Source: Toxotes chatareus (lineage: Eukaryota > Chordata > Actinopteri > Toxotidae). Taken from it: a stretch of DNA of 64,000 nucleotides. The notes below the pieces were generated by a model. It saw only the letters and a program-made list of their open reading frames with translations, did no database searches and was not told where the DNA came from. The DNA is taken from positions 18,927,047 through 18,991,046 of the forward strand of contig CM028882.1 of assembly GCA_016801885.1 (NCBI GenBank), given 5' to 3'. The position numbers and the translations under genes were made by a program. Position 1 is the stretch's first letter; every line of letters starts with the position of its first letter. This document shows, in pieces, positions 1 through 12,934 of this stretch.

Positions 1-1684
1 AAACAATTCCATCTTTCTATTTGTCTTGTAAATAAGAAGTAAACAACAAAATAAAAGATGAGTCTTGACAGCATCTAATCAGACTTGGCAAGTTCTCCTG
101 GAAGAGAAGTCATCACTTGACAGAAAATTTAATTCCCTATCCATAACTGCAGGACACCTGTGCTGAATTGGCTGAATTGGTTTGTAATACACCGTGTTCA
201 GTGAACTGGGGAGCAGAGCTTCCCCATCAAGCCGAACACAAGACCAGTTACGGCTACAAACTACCCAGAAGGCTGTAACAGTCAGTCATTTCTCTGTCCT
301 ACTTTCCCTCTTTTCATCCTCCTCCTGCTCTCATATCTTCCCACCCTCTCACTCTATCCCTCCATTTCACTCCTCCATCGCAGAAAGGAAATAGCAACAC
401 TGGTCTGATTGCTTTAAAGTACCATCGATAAAAATAAAAACACCACTTTCTGGATGTACCTGGGAAAATTCAGCGGAAGATTGAAGGCTGCTCTGGCTGG
501 CTTGGACCACTGGATATCATAAATTATAGTTCAGCCTTGATGGGAGGGGGCATTTATCGATATCACATGTGCAATATTTGAATATGCAAAATGAAATTAA
601 ATATAAACATGTGCAAAGGGTAACCCAAGAGGATGTGAAACAGCTCCCTTAAAATTGATAGATCTCAGGCTGAGCATGCTGCAAAAGCAAACAAGATTCC
701 ACTTTTTCCATTTTTTCATCTCATTTCTCCATCGCTGTCGACAAGCAGACCAACGGGAAAAGAAGTGCAGGACAGCCAATAAAGGCAGTGACTGTTTTGC
801 ACAGGCCTGCAAGCTATAAAACTAGTGACTACACACATATTAGATTGATAACTTGTTTGTGGCTGCGTTTCAATCCCGTTTCCTCTAAAACTCTAAATTC
901 TCAGATAGCAAGGCTGAATTCTGTGAACTTTATGTTTGCATGTTTGTGTGCACTGTGGGTGAAAGAGAGAGAGAAACAAATGAACGATTTAAAGGATATT
1001 TCCGGTTTACAACATCGTGAGTCTTATTTTAATAGTTGTGGCCATCATTGTCACTACATACAGTGTACTATTTTACATTGTTGCACTGATATGTTTTGTT
1101 AGTCAAATTAGATTTTCTTTTTATAGTCTGATATAACTACTTGGAATTTGCCACAAGGGACCTAACAGTGTGTGCAACATTATGACACCCTCTGTCCTTA
1201 CACCCTTGAATTGGACAAAGAAAAACTCCCCATAAAAATCCTTTCAACATGAAAAAAGCGTAAGAAACCTCAGGTAGAGTAACAAGGGAGGGATCCCACT
1301 TCTGGGATGAAGAGGGAAGCGGCATTAGAAACATAATGCCGTCTGATTTGTGTTTTTTCTTTTTATCAACATAATGAGGAAAAAACAACTCAACAACAAA
1401 ATTTTATCTGCTAAATGTTCACTGACAGCATATTTAATTTTCCTACCACAGCAGCTCTACAGAGTCTGCGCATACCAACTAAGGCACAATTAAACTCTTT
1501 TTACGGTTAAATCTAATCACTCAAATCACTTGGTTTAGGGAAGTATAAAAATAACAATAATGAACTTATACACAATGCAGCAAAAGTTTAAGCAGTTCAA
1601 AGATGGTGATCTTGGTTTAAAATTGAAAAAGTGACCTGAATCATGAGACAAGATGAAGTTTTGATTAATTTGATTAGACTTTTC

Positions 1685-1776
1685 CCTAACCTTAACCAAT
1701 GTGCTTAACCTAACCATACCCGCTCTGGATGCGAACCCCAGTCCTGGGTGTGAAAGTCCTGCACTTTCACCCAAAA
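1685..1776 (-). mobile_element. tRNA-like SINE fragment
   Basis: On the minus strand the text contains a B-box-like GGGGTTCGCATCC, then GGGTATGGTTAGGTTAAG. The 5' head appears truncated at AAAGTGCAGGACTTTCAC. It resembles the head of a common percomorph SINE. Confidence 0.45.
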
Positions 1777-2159
1777 TGTAGAACTTGTTTAAAAAACACC
1801 TACCTAATTCAAGCAGTAATGATGTTTCCCATCAAAACATTAAGCACCACCAATTTGTGGTGTATAAATTTAATTTGTAGGACACATGATGCACTTTTAA
1901 AGTTTTAGATGCAAACAAGTTTACAGTGTAATATAATGCTTAATACAGTAATAGCATTTTGGGTGCCTACTGTTGCTTTTACCTCTAAATAAAGTAGCAG
2001 CAGTGTTGCTGTTTCCTGATCCCAAAACTGCTTTGGTAAGTATAGTGTTCTCATCACAGGTAGACGTTGTGGCTAAAACTGTAAAAGTAAGATCCAGGTT
2101 GTAATAAACTGGAATTTTCCTTTAAGTGTGGTGACAGTTCATGTGTAGGACTGGTGAGC

Positions 2160-2360
2160 AGCATCAGGACAGAACACACTCATAGAAAGAGACATAAAGA
2201 GACAGAGACACAGGTGGACAGACGGACACAGAGACAGACAGCAAGGCAGACCAAGAGAGACAAGTGCAGCAGGTGCAGAAGACAGAAAGAAACACAGAAT
2301 GTGACAGACATTGACAGACACATGAGACATAGAGAAAAAGGGAGGGAGGGAGGGAGGAAT
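2160..2360. repeat. purine-rich low-complexity region (CAGA and GGAG units)
   Basis: Degenerate GACAGA/CACAGA units followed by five GGAG-type units at 2340-2358. It opens reading frames on both strands by composition alone. A similar GA-rich block lies at 2940-3110. Confidence 0.75.
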
Positions 2361-4566
2361 GGAAGAGTGGAAGAGTGTGGTGAGCTCCCAGGGCTGTGAA
2401 CCTGCCATGTGTAGAGACATGCTGCACCATCTGTGTTGAGACTGTTTACGCAACACACCACTGCTGCAGACATCCTGCAGATACACACGCCCCGTACCAC
2501 CTTGCTAGGACATCACAGGGCAGGGCGGTGGCATGCTTCACTTTGCATGCCATTGAAAACAGCAATGTTTTGAGATGTGACGACAAACACAAAGCCAGGG
2601 AACAACAGCAATATAAAAAGAGGATGAGGATAAAGTTTTACAGGAAGGAATAATGTACAAATTTGGTTTTAATTACAACAGCAATAACAGCAGAGCCAAC
2701 AGCAATCAAATCGGACAGTTTATAGGAATAAAAATGAAATTAACGTGGCAGCCTGTTACTGCCACCACTTGTTACCCTGCAACACAACATGACCCTAAAC
2801 AGCAATGACAGCCACCGACTGTTCTGTGTCATCAGGCCCAGAATCACATGCAAACACTGATCATAATAAATTTAAATTGATCAGAACTGCAAACAATGAA
2901 CCACGACACGGCCACCACAGTATCTGCCACAGCTACGCGCTGAGAACAAAGAGAAGCAAGAGAGTGAGAAAGAAAGAAGGGACAAGACAGAAAGAACAAA
3001 CAACAGAAGTGATGTCACATGTATCGACAGAGAAGGCAAGACATGATGAGGTTTGTGAAGAAGGAGGATAACGAGAGGGAGAGAAAGAGGCAGAGCAAGT
3101 GGGATAAAAGAAGGCCATGAAACAATGACCAGGGAGACAGAGACAGTCTAGTGCGTGTTGACAGTGCTGTCGTGTCTTGGTGGTGCCAGCTAGACTCCAG
3201 AGATGTCTTCAGCAGACACTGGCTGCTCAGAACGTAACCTCTTTGTGTGGAACCAGAACAGACCAAATGTCCACAGAGAGGTGGTGTGTGATTGTGGTGG
3301 TGAAAGATAAAGCCATGAGTTTTCCCCAAAGTATTTTAGAAATACATAAACTGTCATCAACTGACCTATTCCTACAGCTCTACCCCAATCAGTGATTGTG
3401 AAATCATAGCTCAGCAACCACAGGCCTGGCCTATGAAGATTTGGCTTTCTTTACATATTCAAGTGTTGTGCATGGGGATGTAGCAATACTATGTGTCTAA
3501 AAAGTTTGGAGGCCCGTGTAAAGCCTCTCAAGTACATGGTGGCCTCTGTCACAACCCAAGGTGCGATCAGTTTACCTCATCATCTGATGTGGCCCCTGAA
3601 GTTGTGTTACACCACCTCAGTAACAGCTCTGAAGATGGACTCAAAAGCCAACAACTACATTCATAAATGGTTGGGATTTCCAACACTGCACTTGGATACA
3701 AACAGGTGAGGCTCTTGTTCAAGCTGAAGACTGAAAGGGTGTCTGTATGTTCACTTTGAAGAGGTGGGGGGTTAACAAAGGATCATTTGCTACTTAAATG
3801 GATTAAAAAATTATAAGAGAACAAGAAAATGGGAGAAATCCAAGACTGCAACAACAACACAGCCTCTGTACATACACAGAAGGTGAAACTAAAGATAAAT
3901 CTCCACTAAAGTGTAAAGGACATGCAGCAGTATCAAGGTCTCCATATCAGTGACTGATGAAGACCAGACCTAAGTATGTCAGACTAACCTGCTCCAGTAG
4001 ATACAGCACATCAGAGACAAAACAGTAAAAAAATAATAATAATCCTTATGCCATAGTAGCAAACTTCCTTCATTTGGGTCAGGTTCACTTTGCCTGTGCC
4101 AAGGTCGACTCCATAATATCATAACGCAAGATCAAAACTGCAACTTGTTTATTGGAAAATCTGCCCATCTGGCTAAGCATCTTGGCTGGCAGCGAGATGA
4201 AAAGATGACTCACAGAAATAATGTTGGGGAATGAGGGGAAAGCAAACGATGTGAACCATGAGTAAGGCCTGGCAGGTCCCGATTGGCTCTGTAGTGGAAA
4301 CCAGACTAGACCGAGCCAGACTAGGCTGGGTGCCCAGCGCTGCCACCTAGGGCAGGGGACCAACAGAGAGGCGCTAGTTGAATGAGTATGCCTATTCATT
4401 TTGCCAACTGTGCAGCCAGCTAGGCAGAGCATGGTAGCAGGGAACAGAGAAAGACAGAAAGATGAGAGTTTTAGGAAGACATCATGGTCATAGCCTCCAG
4501 CCATGGCCATGGGTATGTTTGTACAGTGTTTCATATCCAGATGTGTGTGTACAGTGTGTACGCTTG

Positions 4567-4801
4567 TAAATGGACTGCATGGTAAATGGACTGCATTTAT
4601 ATAGTGCTTTTCTAGTCTATTGACCATTCAAAGCACTTTTCACTGAATGTCTCATTCACCTATTCACACACTCGTGGAGCAGTTAGGGGCTCAGTGTCTT
4701 GGTCAAGGACACTTCAACAGGAAACCCAACAGGAGGAGCCAGGGATTGAATCAGGAACCTTCTGTTTACTAACCACCTACCTCTTGAGCCACGCTGCACT
4801 G
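4567..4801 (-). mobile_element. tRNA-derived SINE copy
   Basis: Read on the minus strand it begins with a tRNA-like head (GTGGCTCAAGAGGTAG, an A-box type, then GGTTCCTGATTCAATCCC, a degenerate B-box type). It continues with the GTGTCCTTGACCAAGACACTGAG body and ends AGCACTATATAAATGCAG with a duplicated 15-bp tail unit (4567-4596). It belongs to the same family as 7374-7570. I recognise it as a common teleost SINE but cannot name it with certainty. Confidence 0.65.
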
Positions 4802-7373
4802 TCTATATGTAAATCTACATGGCTGCATCAGTTTATATTTGTGGGAACAGGAACATAGATTATTCAGTTTATTGTTTCTTCCTTATCAGAAAAGTCTGGA
4901 AAAACAAAGAGTAAAAGGAAAAAGAAACATATAACAGTTGGATCAACAGTAATTTAACAGCTTCTTACAATGTTGTCATAGCATCACCTTAGCCTCTGAC
5001 AGCCAGTGTTATGATTAGCTTGGTTAGCACTAAACTGATCACAGAAAAACAAATTAAACAAATAGCAAAACAAAAGTCCAAACATAGTTATAACAAAATG
5101 AGTACCTATAGATTATAGTTGAAAAAGGGCATTTGTGGAATAGATGAAAGATGTCTGTCATTATTTGCTCAGTAACAGATCTGACAAAATGCTGGATGTA
5201 GTGAGGTCAGCTAAACTGGAACTGCTGTGTAACTCTGTCAGCACTGGTTGCTACTAGCAACAGAGTATTGAACTGAAACCAACTGCGGGTAGGATAGGTA
5301 TATTTTCTCTGCATCAGTGCATGGTAACACATTTAAAAACTGGGACTGTTTTGAAAACTTACTTTCTGCTAAATTCATGGAAACTCTGAGTTTTGTGCGA
5401 TTTTAGTACAAGAACCTCTCAGGTCCACTTTATATTTTATTCATGATGTCCATCTTTGCTCATTTTTTGTCTCCTGAGCTTGACTGCTTGAAAGAATCCT
5501 AATAAATGCAGGACTTATTGGATCCCATCTCTTAAATCTAAGAAGTCAGACCCTCCTAGAAAACAGCACCAGCATGTCAGAGTTTTCAGAGCAGTCCCTG
5601 GTCACGTTTGCATTACCACAGGACTCAAATGTATCTTTAACAAGGAAATAGAGGTGACTGATTGCCAGCTCCTTTTCATATTGCTTTATCATAAATTAAA
5701 TTGATAGCTACCTGCTAGGTAGAAAACAAATCAACAAACTCATGCTTGTTGATGGATGGCAGTAACATAAAAGTATACATGATTTGTAGTTAATGGACTG
5801 AAACAGTCCTTTCATGCATTCCCCTAGAAAAAAAAAACAAGCCTTTGGCATAATGAACTTCTGCAACATGATTACCATTAACATAACATCAATTTATTAG
5901 CTTTAATTCTATTGACATTCATTCATCACGCTTCTGCATATGCTTGAACTCAGAAACCATTGCTGCAGCTGATCTGTAGATGGACAAGCAACTCCTGGGG
6001 CAGAGAAAACAAAGATGTGGGCTAATTTTAGACATACTGCAGCACAAAGCAAAATGCCACAGAAAATAAGAAGCAGGCTTCCACTTAATGAGATGATGAC
6101 TGATGCTGGTGACACGTTTTGTAATAGATTTATAATACTGGCAGATGTCTCATGCAGTCACATCTCAGATAAAGTAAACTAAGTGAAAAGACAAAACTAA
6201 ACTTTATATGTCAGAGGAGTTTATAGAGTCTCAAATGTTTTTTTTAAGGAGTACAGTGTTGAGGGTCAGCATACAGAGGGAACAGTGTGGAGTTTAATAA
6301 CCCCTTGTCTAGAGGAACACCTTGGTCCTGAAGATACAGAGGAGAAAAGAAGCTTTGAGGGGCTGGAAGTAAAATGTCTTTATCTGTACAGGAACCAGAG
6401 GCTGCTGGGTCAAGTGGGGCTCATGGCTGGGTAGAGTAGATAGTGAAGTTGGAATCTTGTGGGAGAGTGTTAGCAGGATCATAAGGCAGCAGGAAAAGAA
6501 GACAAGTTTCAGGGAGAAGCTGGGTGTTCCAGTTCATTTCAATATAATGAAATGAAATTCCATTCCAAGTCAGCAACCTTGATATAAACATGCAGGGAAG
6601 ACACTGGTTTTATAACCTTTTCTGTCTGTGCCCTGCAGCAAGACGCAAACTCTACAGGGATAATAACAGAGTTTAAAAAAGGGAAGATATACATACAGAA
6701 TACAGTTTTAGAACAGAAGGGAAAACTGATCATTTTCAAAACATTTGTTTGTGTGGGGACTGACCACAGGTGGGTTATTGGGGCTGAAAGCAGAATGGTC
6801 ATTTTGGCGGGAAAACAAATAGAGAACCGTGCTGAATATTTGATGTGGCTATTCTGCTGGAAATTAACATTGGTGTAGAAAGATGAAAGCCAGAGGAATG
6901 AATGAATGAATGTGGCCAACAGAAAAAAATAAAATAAAATCATGCCTTTAAAATTCAGACAAAAAATGTGTGAACATACTTTTGCATGCAGTGCCAATTG
7001 TATAGATGAAGCTCTAGAGACAGCGTGTATGATAAGAAGTGTGTGTGACAAGGAGTCAAAGGGAGAGTAGGTGACACAAAGAAGCTGCAGATAACAACAA
7101 CAGATTTAACAAAGCAACAAAAGTGACTGAACTGCAAAGTTCAAAGGAAATATGAATAGATTATATGAAAAACCATGAATCTACACATTAAAAAGATAAC
7201 AGAGTGGGTGGATCTTTGAAGTCAAGTCTTGACATAGCGGGGCAACTAATGAGCCCTAGTGACAAGACTGTCATATACCTGCTACAAAATTGAATGCTGG
7301 TAAAAGCACACATTTAGAAGTTATCCATCTTGGGGCTTCAAAGTCTTATGCTAAGCTACTGATTTACAGGGGG

Positions 7374-7570
7374 CAACTGTAGGTCAGGAAGTAGAGCGGG
7401 TTGTCCACAAATCACAAGGTCACCAGCTTTATCCCCGGCCAAATTGCCGCTGATGTATCATTGGTGTGTGAGCATGTGTGTGAATGAGTGAGTGTGTCTT
7501 GTAGTGTAAAGTGGTTTGAGCGATCAGTAAGACTGTGAAAGTACTATTTTTAAACATTGGCTGTACATTC
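7374..7570 (+). mobile_element. tRNA-derived SINE copy, shortened
   Basis: Plus-strand copy of the family at 4567-4801. The head is TAGGTCAGGAAGTAGAGCGG with a degenerate B-box (GCTTTATCCCC). The tail is GTAGTGTAAAGTGGTTTGAGCG. The middle of the body is missing. It lies in inverted orientation to the first copy, about 2.6 kb away. Confidence 0.6.
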
Positions 7571-8699
7571 AAATCAGCCACACTTTTATTCATGCCATTT
7601 GTGCTGAGATCATGTTAATACACCTTTTCTGATTGTTGAAGCAGACAAACAGGGTCGTAAATTACATCTCTAAAATGCCTCAAATATGGCTACAGGGGCA
7701 GGGTAACATGCCTCAGGGCTGTGGATTTGACCAAAAGAGTGGCCTATTGACATTATTACTAATTTATCTGAAGGTCATCCCCACTTCTGTCTCCAGTGAT
7801 TGCAGTGCAAAACCCATTTCCACGCCTCTTTGCACAGGGCTGGTGCGTTGCCAAAAGAACCTGGCCTGTGTATCCAAAGCAGCTCAATGTTTCAACAATT
7901 TGGTCATCCAATTTAAAAATTACTGCACTCCAGTTCTGCATAACAGGGTAAAACTCTTCACTCTCTATTACTGAGCTCTGACAGAGCACTGATGCTAAGA
8001 GGTTGCTCTTTTTCAACACAATTATCACCTGAAAAGATACAAAAAAAAAAAAAAAAAGACATCACAAAAAAGCTGCCTTTCATCCAGTCTGGGTATCTTC
8101 TTGTTCTGTTTGGCAATGCTCTTAGTTTTTTTAGCTGATGGTACAAGCTGCTGAAGACTTTTGCCACTTAGAGGCAATGTGAACAGAGAGCATGTCTAGA
8201 TGTTGAAAGAAGGCTGTTGGGTTGGTGTCTTACAGATTAGAAAGATAAGTGACTGGGAAAGCTGAAGAAAGCACTTTAGAGTCTAAAAGTAAATCAGTTA
8301 AAAAAATGTTGTTACACGTCAGCTACAGCTGAATTTGCTTCTCTGTGCTTAAATGCTGTACAGTGCCTGAAAATGCTTCCAATGTATTATGGCCTTAGGA
8401 AAGATTTTATATTACAGTCGTCAGCTTTTGAAAGTGTTTCACATTTTGCCACATCATGCCTTAACATGCCTAAAGAAATGAAACATCAACTGAAAAATTT
8501 ACTCATATATATATATCTGATCCTCACCTGTAACACAATCACTCCTCTGCTCATGTGAATGAGTAGTGGTTGGTTCCACTTTGTAGGCATTTAGATTCTT
8601 CTCAAGAGAAAGTGAACGCTAGGACATGAGCAAAATTGACATATTTTTAAATCAATATTCTTGCACAGCCTATGTGTAATGAGTGACTTAAAAATGCAT

Positions 8700-8935
8700 A
8701 TTAATCAGAGATGTGGACTTGTGTCACATGACCAGAGTCAACACGGACATTCGCTTTGATTTTGATTTTTAAACAGATGACTCATGACTTCACCTGGGCT
8801 TTATCATGCAGATCAGCAAACTGAACAATAATGACTTTTTTGAAGCACATCAAGAGTAGGACTTGGACTTGAATTGGGACAGTTGATCTTGACTTAATGG
8901 TCTTAACATGGGACTTAACTCAGGACTGTGTCAGC
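8700..8935 (+). repeat. degenerate GACTTG-type teleost repeat
   Basis: Recurring GACTTGG, GACTCATGACTT and GGGACTTAACTCAG motifs resemble a decayed fish repeat built on GACTTGAGACTTG units. Boundaries approximate. Confidence 0.4.
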
Positions 8936-11767
8936 TATAGAGTACACCTTTTTCTGATTTCTTTCAGTGGCTTGATTTTGCTCATGTTCCAACAGACACA
9001 AACAAATATTCTCCCTTAAACTGGTCATTTACAACAAACTATAATGTAGATTATAATAAACTGAATACAGAAATATGGCAGATATTGCCTACAGTGAAGC
9101 AGGCTTTGTATTCAGTTAGTGTCCCATTATAGCACCACTTTCTGCTGGAGAGCACAGTATTAAATATTTTAATGACCAGGCACACATAAGAGGCAATGGC
9201 ATGCAAAACAGATTGTTCTTGACACAACACAGATTTATCGTGCCTACCTCTCTGCTATTGTTCACTTTTTATTAACTGCTCATCGCTCGCTTGTACGTTG
9301 TGAAGGGTTGTTCCTCATAAAAGCAGACTGGTGTTATCTGAGCAGCTTAATACTGTTGTTGTGACTCTTAGCTGTTGTTCATCCTTTACAAAAGACACTC
9401 ATAATCATGTCTCCACTGACTTTTGAAAATAGTGGTTGTCAGGCAAAAGACGAGCATAGCTGAACAGACAGAGAAATGGATCCATGAATGTGCCGTACAC
9501 TCAGACACACACAAGCAAGCATGTAGTAATTTGTCTGTAGTCCACACACACTGATCCACACACAAAGTCATTACAAGCACTCATGAATGTGCTCACAAAT
9601 GCACACTTGAGTGTTTTGTCAGTGGTAGGAGGCCATGTTCTCACGAATGTGGTCACTGTTCACGCTGAAACACCAAAACAGTTACATCTAGACGTGTTCA
9701 GTACACGAACAAATGAGAATTTCACAATGAATCTCCAAACTGAACTATGTCCAACCACCATTGAATCACCATTGTCATTGTACGTCACAACCTGCAAGTC
9801 ACTGGTTCACTAAGCTTCGAATGAATCTGGCTGTGCCATTTTCCTGGTGTGACCAAGCACTTAACCGGGTAAAGCTATTTGTTGTGTTGCCTCTGACTTT
9901 CTCTGTTTGCTTAATTTGTGTTTCTGCTTGGCTCAACAGCAGGTGTTATCATGTTATCATCTTACTTTTAAAAAAAGTTCCCCATCCACAATAAATCATG
10001 AGACCCTGGAGCGGGGGTTTCAATTGTGGAAAACACCCACTTAGCACAAAAGGCCAGAATGAGCAAAAACAAAGAGGCTTTTGCTTTTGTGTATCCCAGA
10101 AGCCAGCTATCAGTGTCTGTGATCTGTGGCCAGTCTCTGTTGGCCCTGTAGGACTGCAGTCTCATACTGAGGTAAGTCCATAAGACACTTATTAAAGCTG
10201 GAAAAGGACAGGACCCTCCAACCAGACGCTCTGAAAAAAAACCACTGCACTTTCGATATTTGAGTTTGTGTGGTGTCCGGCCAAACTTAGTTTGCCTCAT
10301 CACACACACCGGAGCATGTAAACAGCTTTGACAAGTACACGCAGAGACACAACTCACCAGACATAAATACACAAACCCAGACACACACTCCCACCATCGC
10401 TCTCACTGGGACTCTGTGTGCTGTGTTCTCCCGGATCTCAGTGTGAGTCTCTGTGCGTGAGTCTCTTTTTTCTCTTCTTTTTTTTTCTAGGCGGCCATCT
10501 CTGCTCGGCCTTGCCATCTGTTCTCCATGCTGTGGAACACGGCGCTCCCTCTGGCTGCAGGCGTTTTCACATGGTGGCAAAAATTGTCAATTGGAGTAAA
10601 AAAAAAAAAAAAAAGCATTCATGACAGAAGTGGTTCAGAACGCGCCTTAGACTATTTTTTGGGACAGTTTTGTCACTCAGTGAGTAATTTCCAGTTTCCA
10701 ATAGAGATTTAGAGTTTCTTTTTTGTAATGTTTTCGCCCAACTGTATGTTTCTTGCGCACATACATCTTTTAGTCAAACATTTTGTGCGATGGCTGTCTG
10801 TTTTTAGTGTCTTACACTATCTTTGGATATTTTTAGCATCTCTGACGTGTTTGGCAGCTGTTTGCTGTTTGTAGGGTTCCCATAGTAAAGTAAGTGGTGA
10901 ATTCATCCATTTTACAAGGTGGAAATGGGAGTGATTTTGTTCATTGGTTACTGTGTATTTATGTTTTTATGTCCTCTCTACATGCTGATTTTCCTATTAA
11001 CACAGCTTGCCACCTGCTAAGGTTAGACACAAAAAGCAACGGAACTGTATGGGAAAGGTTTCTGCAATAGCCCTGTTCACTGAGGGACAGCTTTTTTAAA
11101 ACGAAAATTTTGTGTATGATGTCTCAGAACTTTCTCATAAGACATACTGTCCAAGCACATTAGAAATCAAAACTGTTTACAGCTGTTGCAAACAGCCAAA
11201 ATGGAAGATGGAGTGAAAAACTGTCTGTGAAAGGGAGGTGGGTGTGGGGGGGGGACTTGACGAGGCAGAGGAAGCAAGGCAGAAGCACACAGGGGAACCA
11301 ACACAGGTATAGACATGGGCAGATTCAGGCAAAGAGAAAGGTGCAAACTCAAGCATGGACACAGATGAACTGACAAGGACATAGGGAAACAACAAGACTT
11401 AAATACACAAGGCAACGGGCAACAGGTGAAACCAATTAGGGCAGGGCAGACAATCACAAATGACAGGAAACAAGACAAAGACAGGAAGTAGAATAAGACA
11501 AGATACACTAGGACTATGATTTCAAAATAAAACAGGAACTATTAACAAAACTTAACAAACTAAACAAGACTCTGAAAACGTCCAAATGTCCACAAGAGAG
11601 TTCTAAACATAACAAAAGTTAGTCAGAAAGGAATATAAAGCTCACTGAAGAGCAGAGCTATTGGGATCTGATAGTATTGGGTTTTACTAAATCTGCATAG
11701 GAGAACAACTCCTGGGAATCTGGGAGCTTTTCAAGATTTCATTCAAAGTATGGAGGAGAAGAAAAAT

Positions 11768-11795
11768 ACACACACACACACACACACACACACAC
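11768..11795. repeat. (AC)14 microsatellite
   Basis: Perfect AC repeat in the region downstream of commd10. Confidence 0.9.
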
Positions 11796-12138
11796 TGGAG
11801 GTCCGCTGCGCCTCCCAGAACTTCCATCTGTTGAACCAGCAGTCCAGGTTGGTCTTAATGAGAAATAATGAGCCTTCACTAAATAACAACAGCTTGGATG
11901 GATTTCACCTCCAATTCAGATTTTATTAGAATGGTATTCATTCTCCAAGTTACAAAATTTATTTGTTTCAAGTCAAAATGACATTCTGACTTCTTTTTTA
12001 TACTTCCTTTTTCCCTGGGTACCCATGGATTTTTAAGATCACTAACTACTAGCACATTTAAACATCTTATAACTAATTTATAGAGCAATCCAACATAACG
12101 TTACGTGCTGCAGGATATAGAAAAATGTTACTACGAAA

Positions 12139-12144
12139 TTTATT
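12139..12144 (-). promoter_or_regulatory. candidate commd10 poly(A) signal
   Basis: On the minus strand this reads AATAAA, 303 nt after the commd10 stop codon. It is the first canonical hexamer I see downstream of the stop. Cleavage would be expected near 12110-12130, giving a 3'UTR of about 320-340 nt. Further AATAAA hexamers on the same strand occur near 11960 and 11922, so longer 3' ends are possible. The choice of the first is an inference. Confidence 0.45.
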
Positions 12145-12446
12145 TATGTTGAAAAAGGTACTTTTCCCACCATTTCCCTGATTAAGACATAAAAATCCAA
12201 AGCACAATGAGATTTATCACACCGACCTCTCACAAGTCTGAGCACAAATCTGCATTAAATGGAGCTCAAAAGGGAAAGAAAGTCCTGCCTAGAAATTTTG
12301 ACATTTTTCTCTAATAAATCAGAGCAAAAATGAAATTGCTAGGCCTCTAACAGCTGGCACAGCTGTCAGCAAAAGCACTAACAATGTGTGTGTGTGTCTG
12401 TGTGTGCATCTGTGTGTTTGTGTGGTTGTACAAAGAGCACCAGGCT

Positions 12447-12485
12447 TCAAGTCAAGGAATCCAACTGGCCTTGTACGATTTCAAG
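12447..12485 (-). CDS. commd10: COMMD10, last coding exon with stop codon
   Basis: A 39-nt coding segment on the minus strand encodes LEIVQGQLDSLT and a TGA stop at 12447-12449. It follows a textbook acceptor, a pyrimidine tract ending TTTCTTCCAG at 12486-12495. The peptide matches the very C-terminus of COMMD10 (LE-x-x-Q-x-QLDSLT), the end of the COMM domain. The junction with the previous exon falls between K and L in phase 0. The 3'UTR should run from 12446 toward lower coordinates, with a candidate poly(A) signal at 12139-12144. Confidence 0.93.
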   Translation of the reverse strand, partial: LEIVQGQLDSLT

Positions 12486-12793
12486 CTGGAAGAAAGAGAA
12501 GAAAAGTTTGAGTTTTTTGAAAAAAAAAAAAAGATGTATAGACACGCACACACACTCACACGGAAAGGACAAAGACAGAGAAAGAAAGAAAGAGACCAGT
12601 TCATCAAAATATATATAGGTATGAGGGAGTCGGGCAGGTAGATGGATTTTGTCAGGCAATGTCTGCCAGAAAAGATGAAATGCAACATGGGAGATAGGCA
12701 CTGAAACATACATAAAATGTGACTTTAAAGTGGACACATGCACACATGCATGTATGCACCACATACTCACATGCGCGAACACGAAAAACAAAC
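12486..12793 (-). other. commd10 last intron (308 bp)
   Basis: It is bounded by GTTTGT at 12793 and TTCCAG at 12486 on the minus strand. It holds an adenine run near 12520-12532 on the plus strand (a T run in the sense of the gene, close to the acceptor) and some CA-rich sequence. No coding potential is seen. Confidence 0.85.
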
Positions 12794-12853
12794 CTTATTG
12801 TAGAACTCAAGCAGCTCCTGGTGGTTAAACTCAACGAAGACATTTTCCTGAAC
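12794..12853 (-). CDS. commd10: COMMD10, penultimate coding exon
   Basis: This 60-nt minus-strand exon encodes 20 residues, VQENVFVEFNHQELLEFYNK, phase 0 at both ends. The acceptor is CCAG directly after a long CT repeat, and the donor is AAG|GTTTGT. The VEF-x-H-x-EL-x-x-FYNK pattern is the conserved C-terminal part of the COMM domain and is closest to COMMD10 among the family. It continues the exon at 63032-63142 without any gap relative to the known protein, and is continued by the last exon 308 bp downstream. The exon is too short to show as a long reading frame. The unusual feature is that its polypyrimidine tract is a pure CT microsatellite. Confidence 0.93.
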
Positions 12854-12856
12854 CTG

Positions 12857-12892
<36 letters not shown>

Positions 12893-12894
12893 GG

Positions 12895-12930
<36 letters not shown>

Positions 12931-12934
12931 GAGG
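12857..12934. repeat. (GA)n/(CT)n microsatellite forming the 3' splice-site tract
   Basis: About 78 nt of GA repeats with a few GGG interruptions on the plus strand. On the coding (minus) strand it is an uninterrupted pyrimidine tract running into CCAG at the acceptor of the exon 12794-12853. There is no AG inside it, so the nearest upstream branch-point candidate is beyond the tract, for example GTAAC with its A near 12940. Confidence 0.9.

Larger units (their letters stand above)
1..12120. other. region downstream of commd10 without a recognised gene
   Basis: Apart from the SINE copies, purine-rich blocks and microsatellites listed, I see no protein-like sequence. The two longest reading frames (4085-4627 and 6539-7051, both minus) have no recognisable domain and no exon borders. 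In mammals the next gene beyond COMMD10 is SEMA6A, in the convergent orientation; no semaphorin-like sequence was recognised here. Confidence 0.6.

Noticed and set aside
2139..2500. Overlapping frames on both strands, one Arg/Thr/Gln-rich, one Leu/Ser/Val-rich
   Set aside because: Low-complexity purine-rich DNA opens frames on both strands; no gene-like features.
4085..4627. 180-codon minus-strand reading frame, the longest outside the BEL element
   Set aside because: No recognisable domain, no splice borders, and its beginning lies in the tail of a SINE copy. Composition is that of random AT/GC-mixed sequence.
6539..7051. 170-codon minus-strand reading frame rich in Phe, Ser and Ile
   Set aside because: Hydrophobic by composition only. 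No domain, signal or conserved motif, and no exon border.
1685..7440. tRNA genes suggested by A/B-box-like sequences
   Set aside because: The tRNA-like heads are degenerate, cannot form full cloverleaves and continue into SINE bodies.
1..12120. Exons of the mammalian neighbour SEMA6A
   Set aside because: No cysteine-rich, sema-domain or long cytoplasmic-tail coding sequence was recognised. The gene, if syntenic, lies outside the window.
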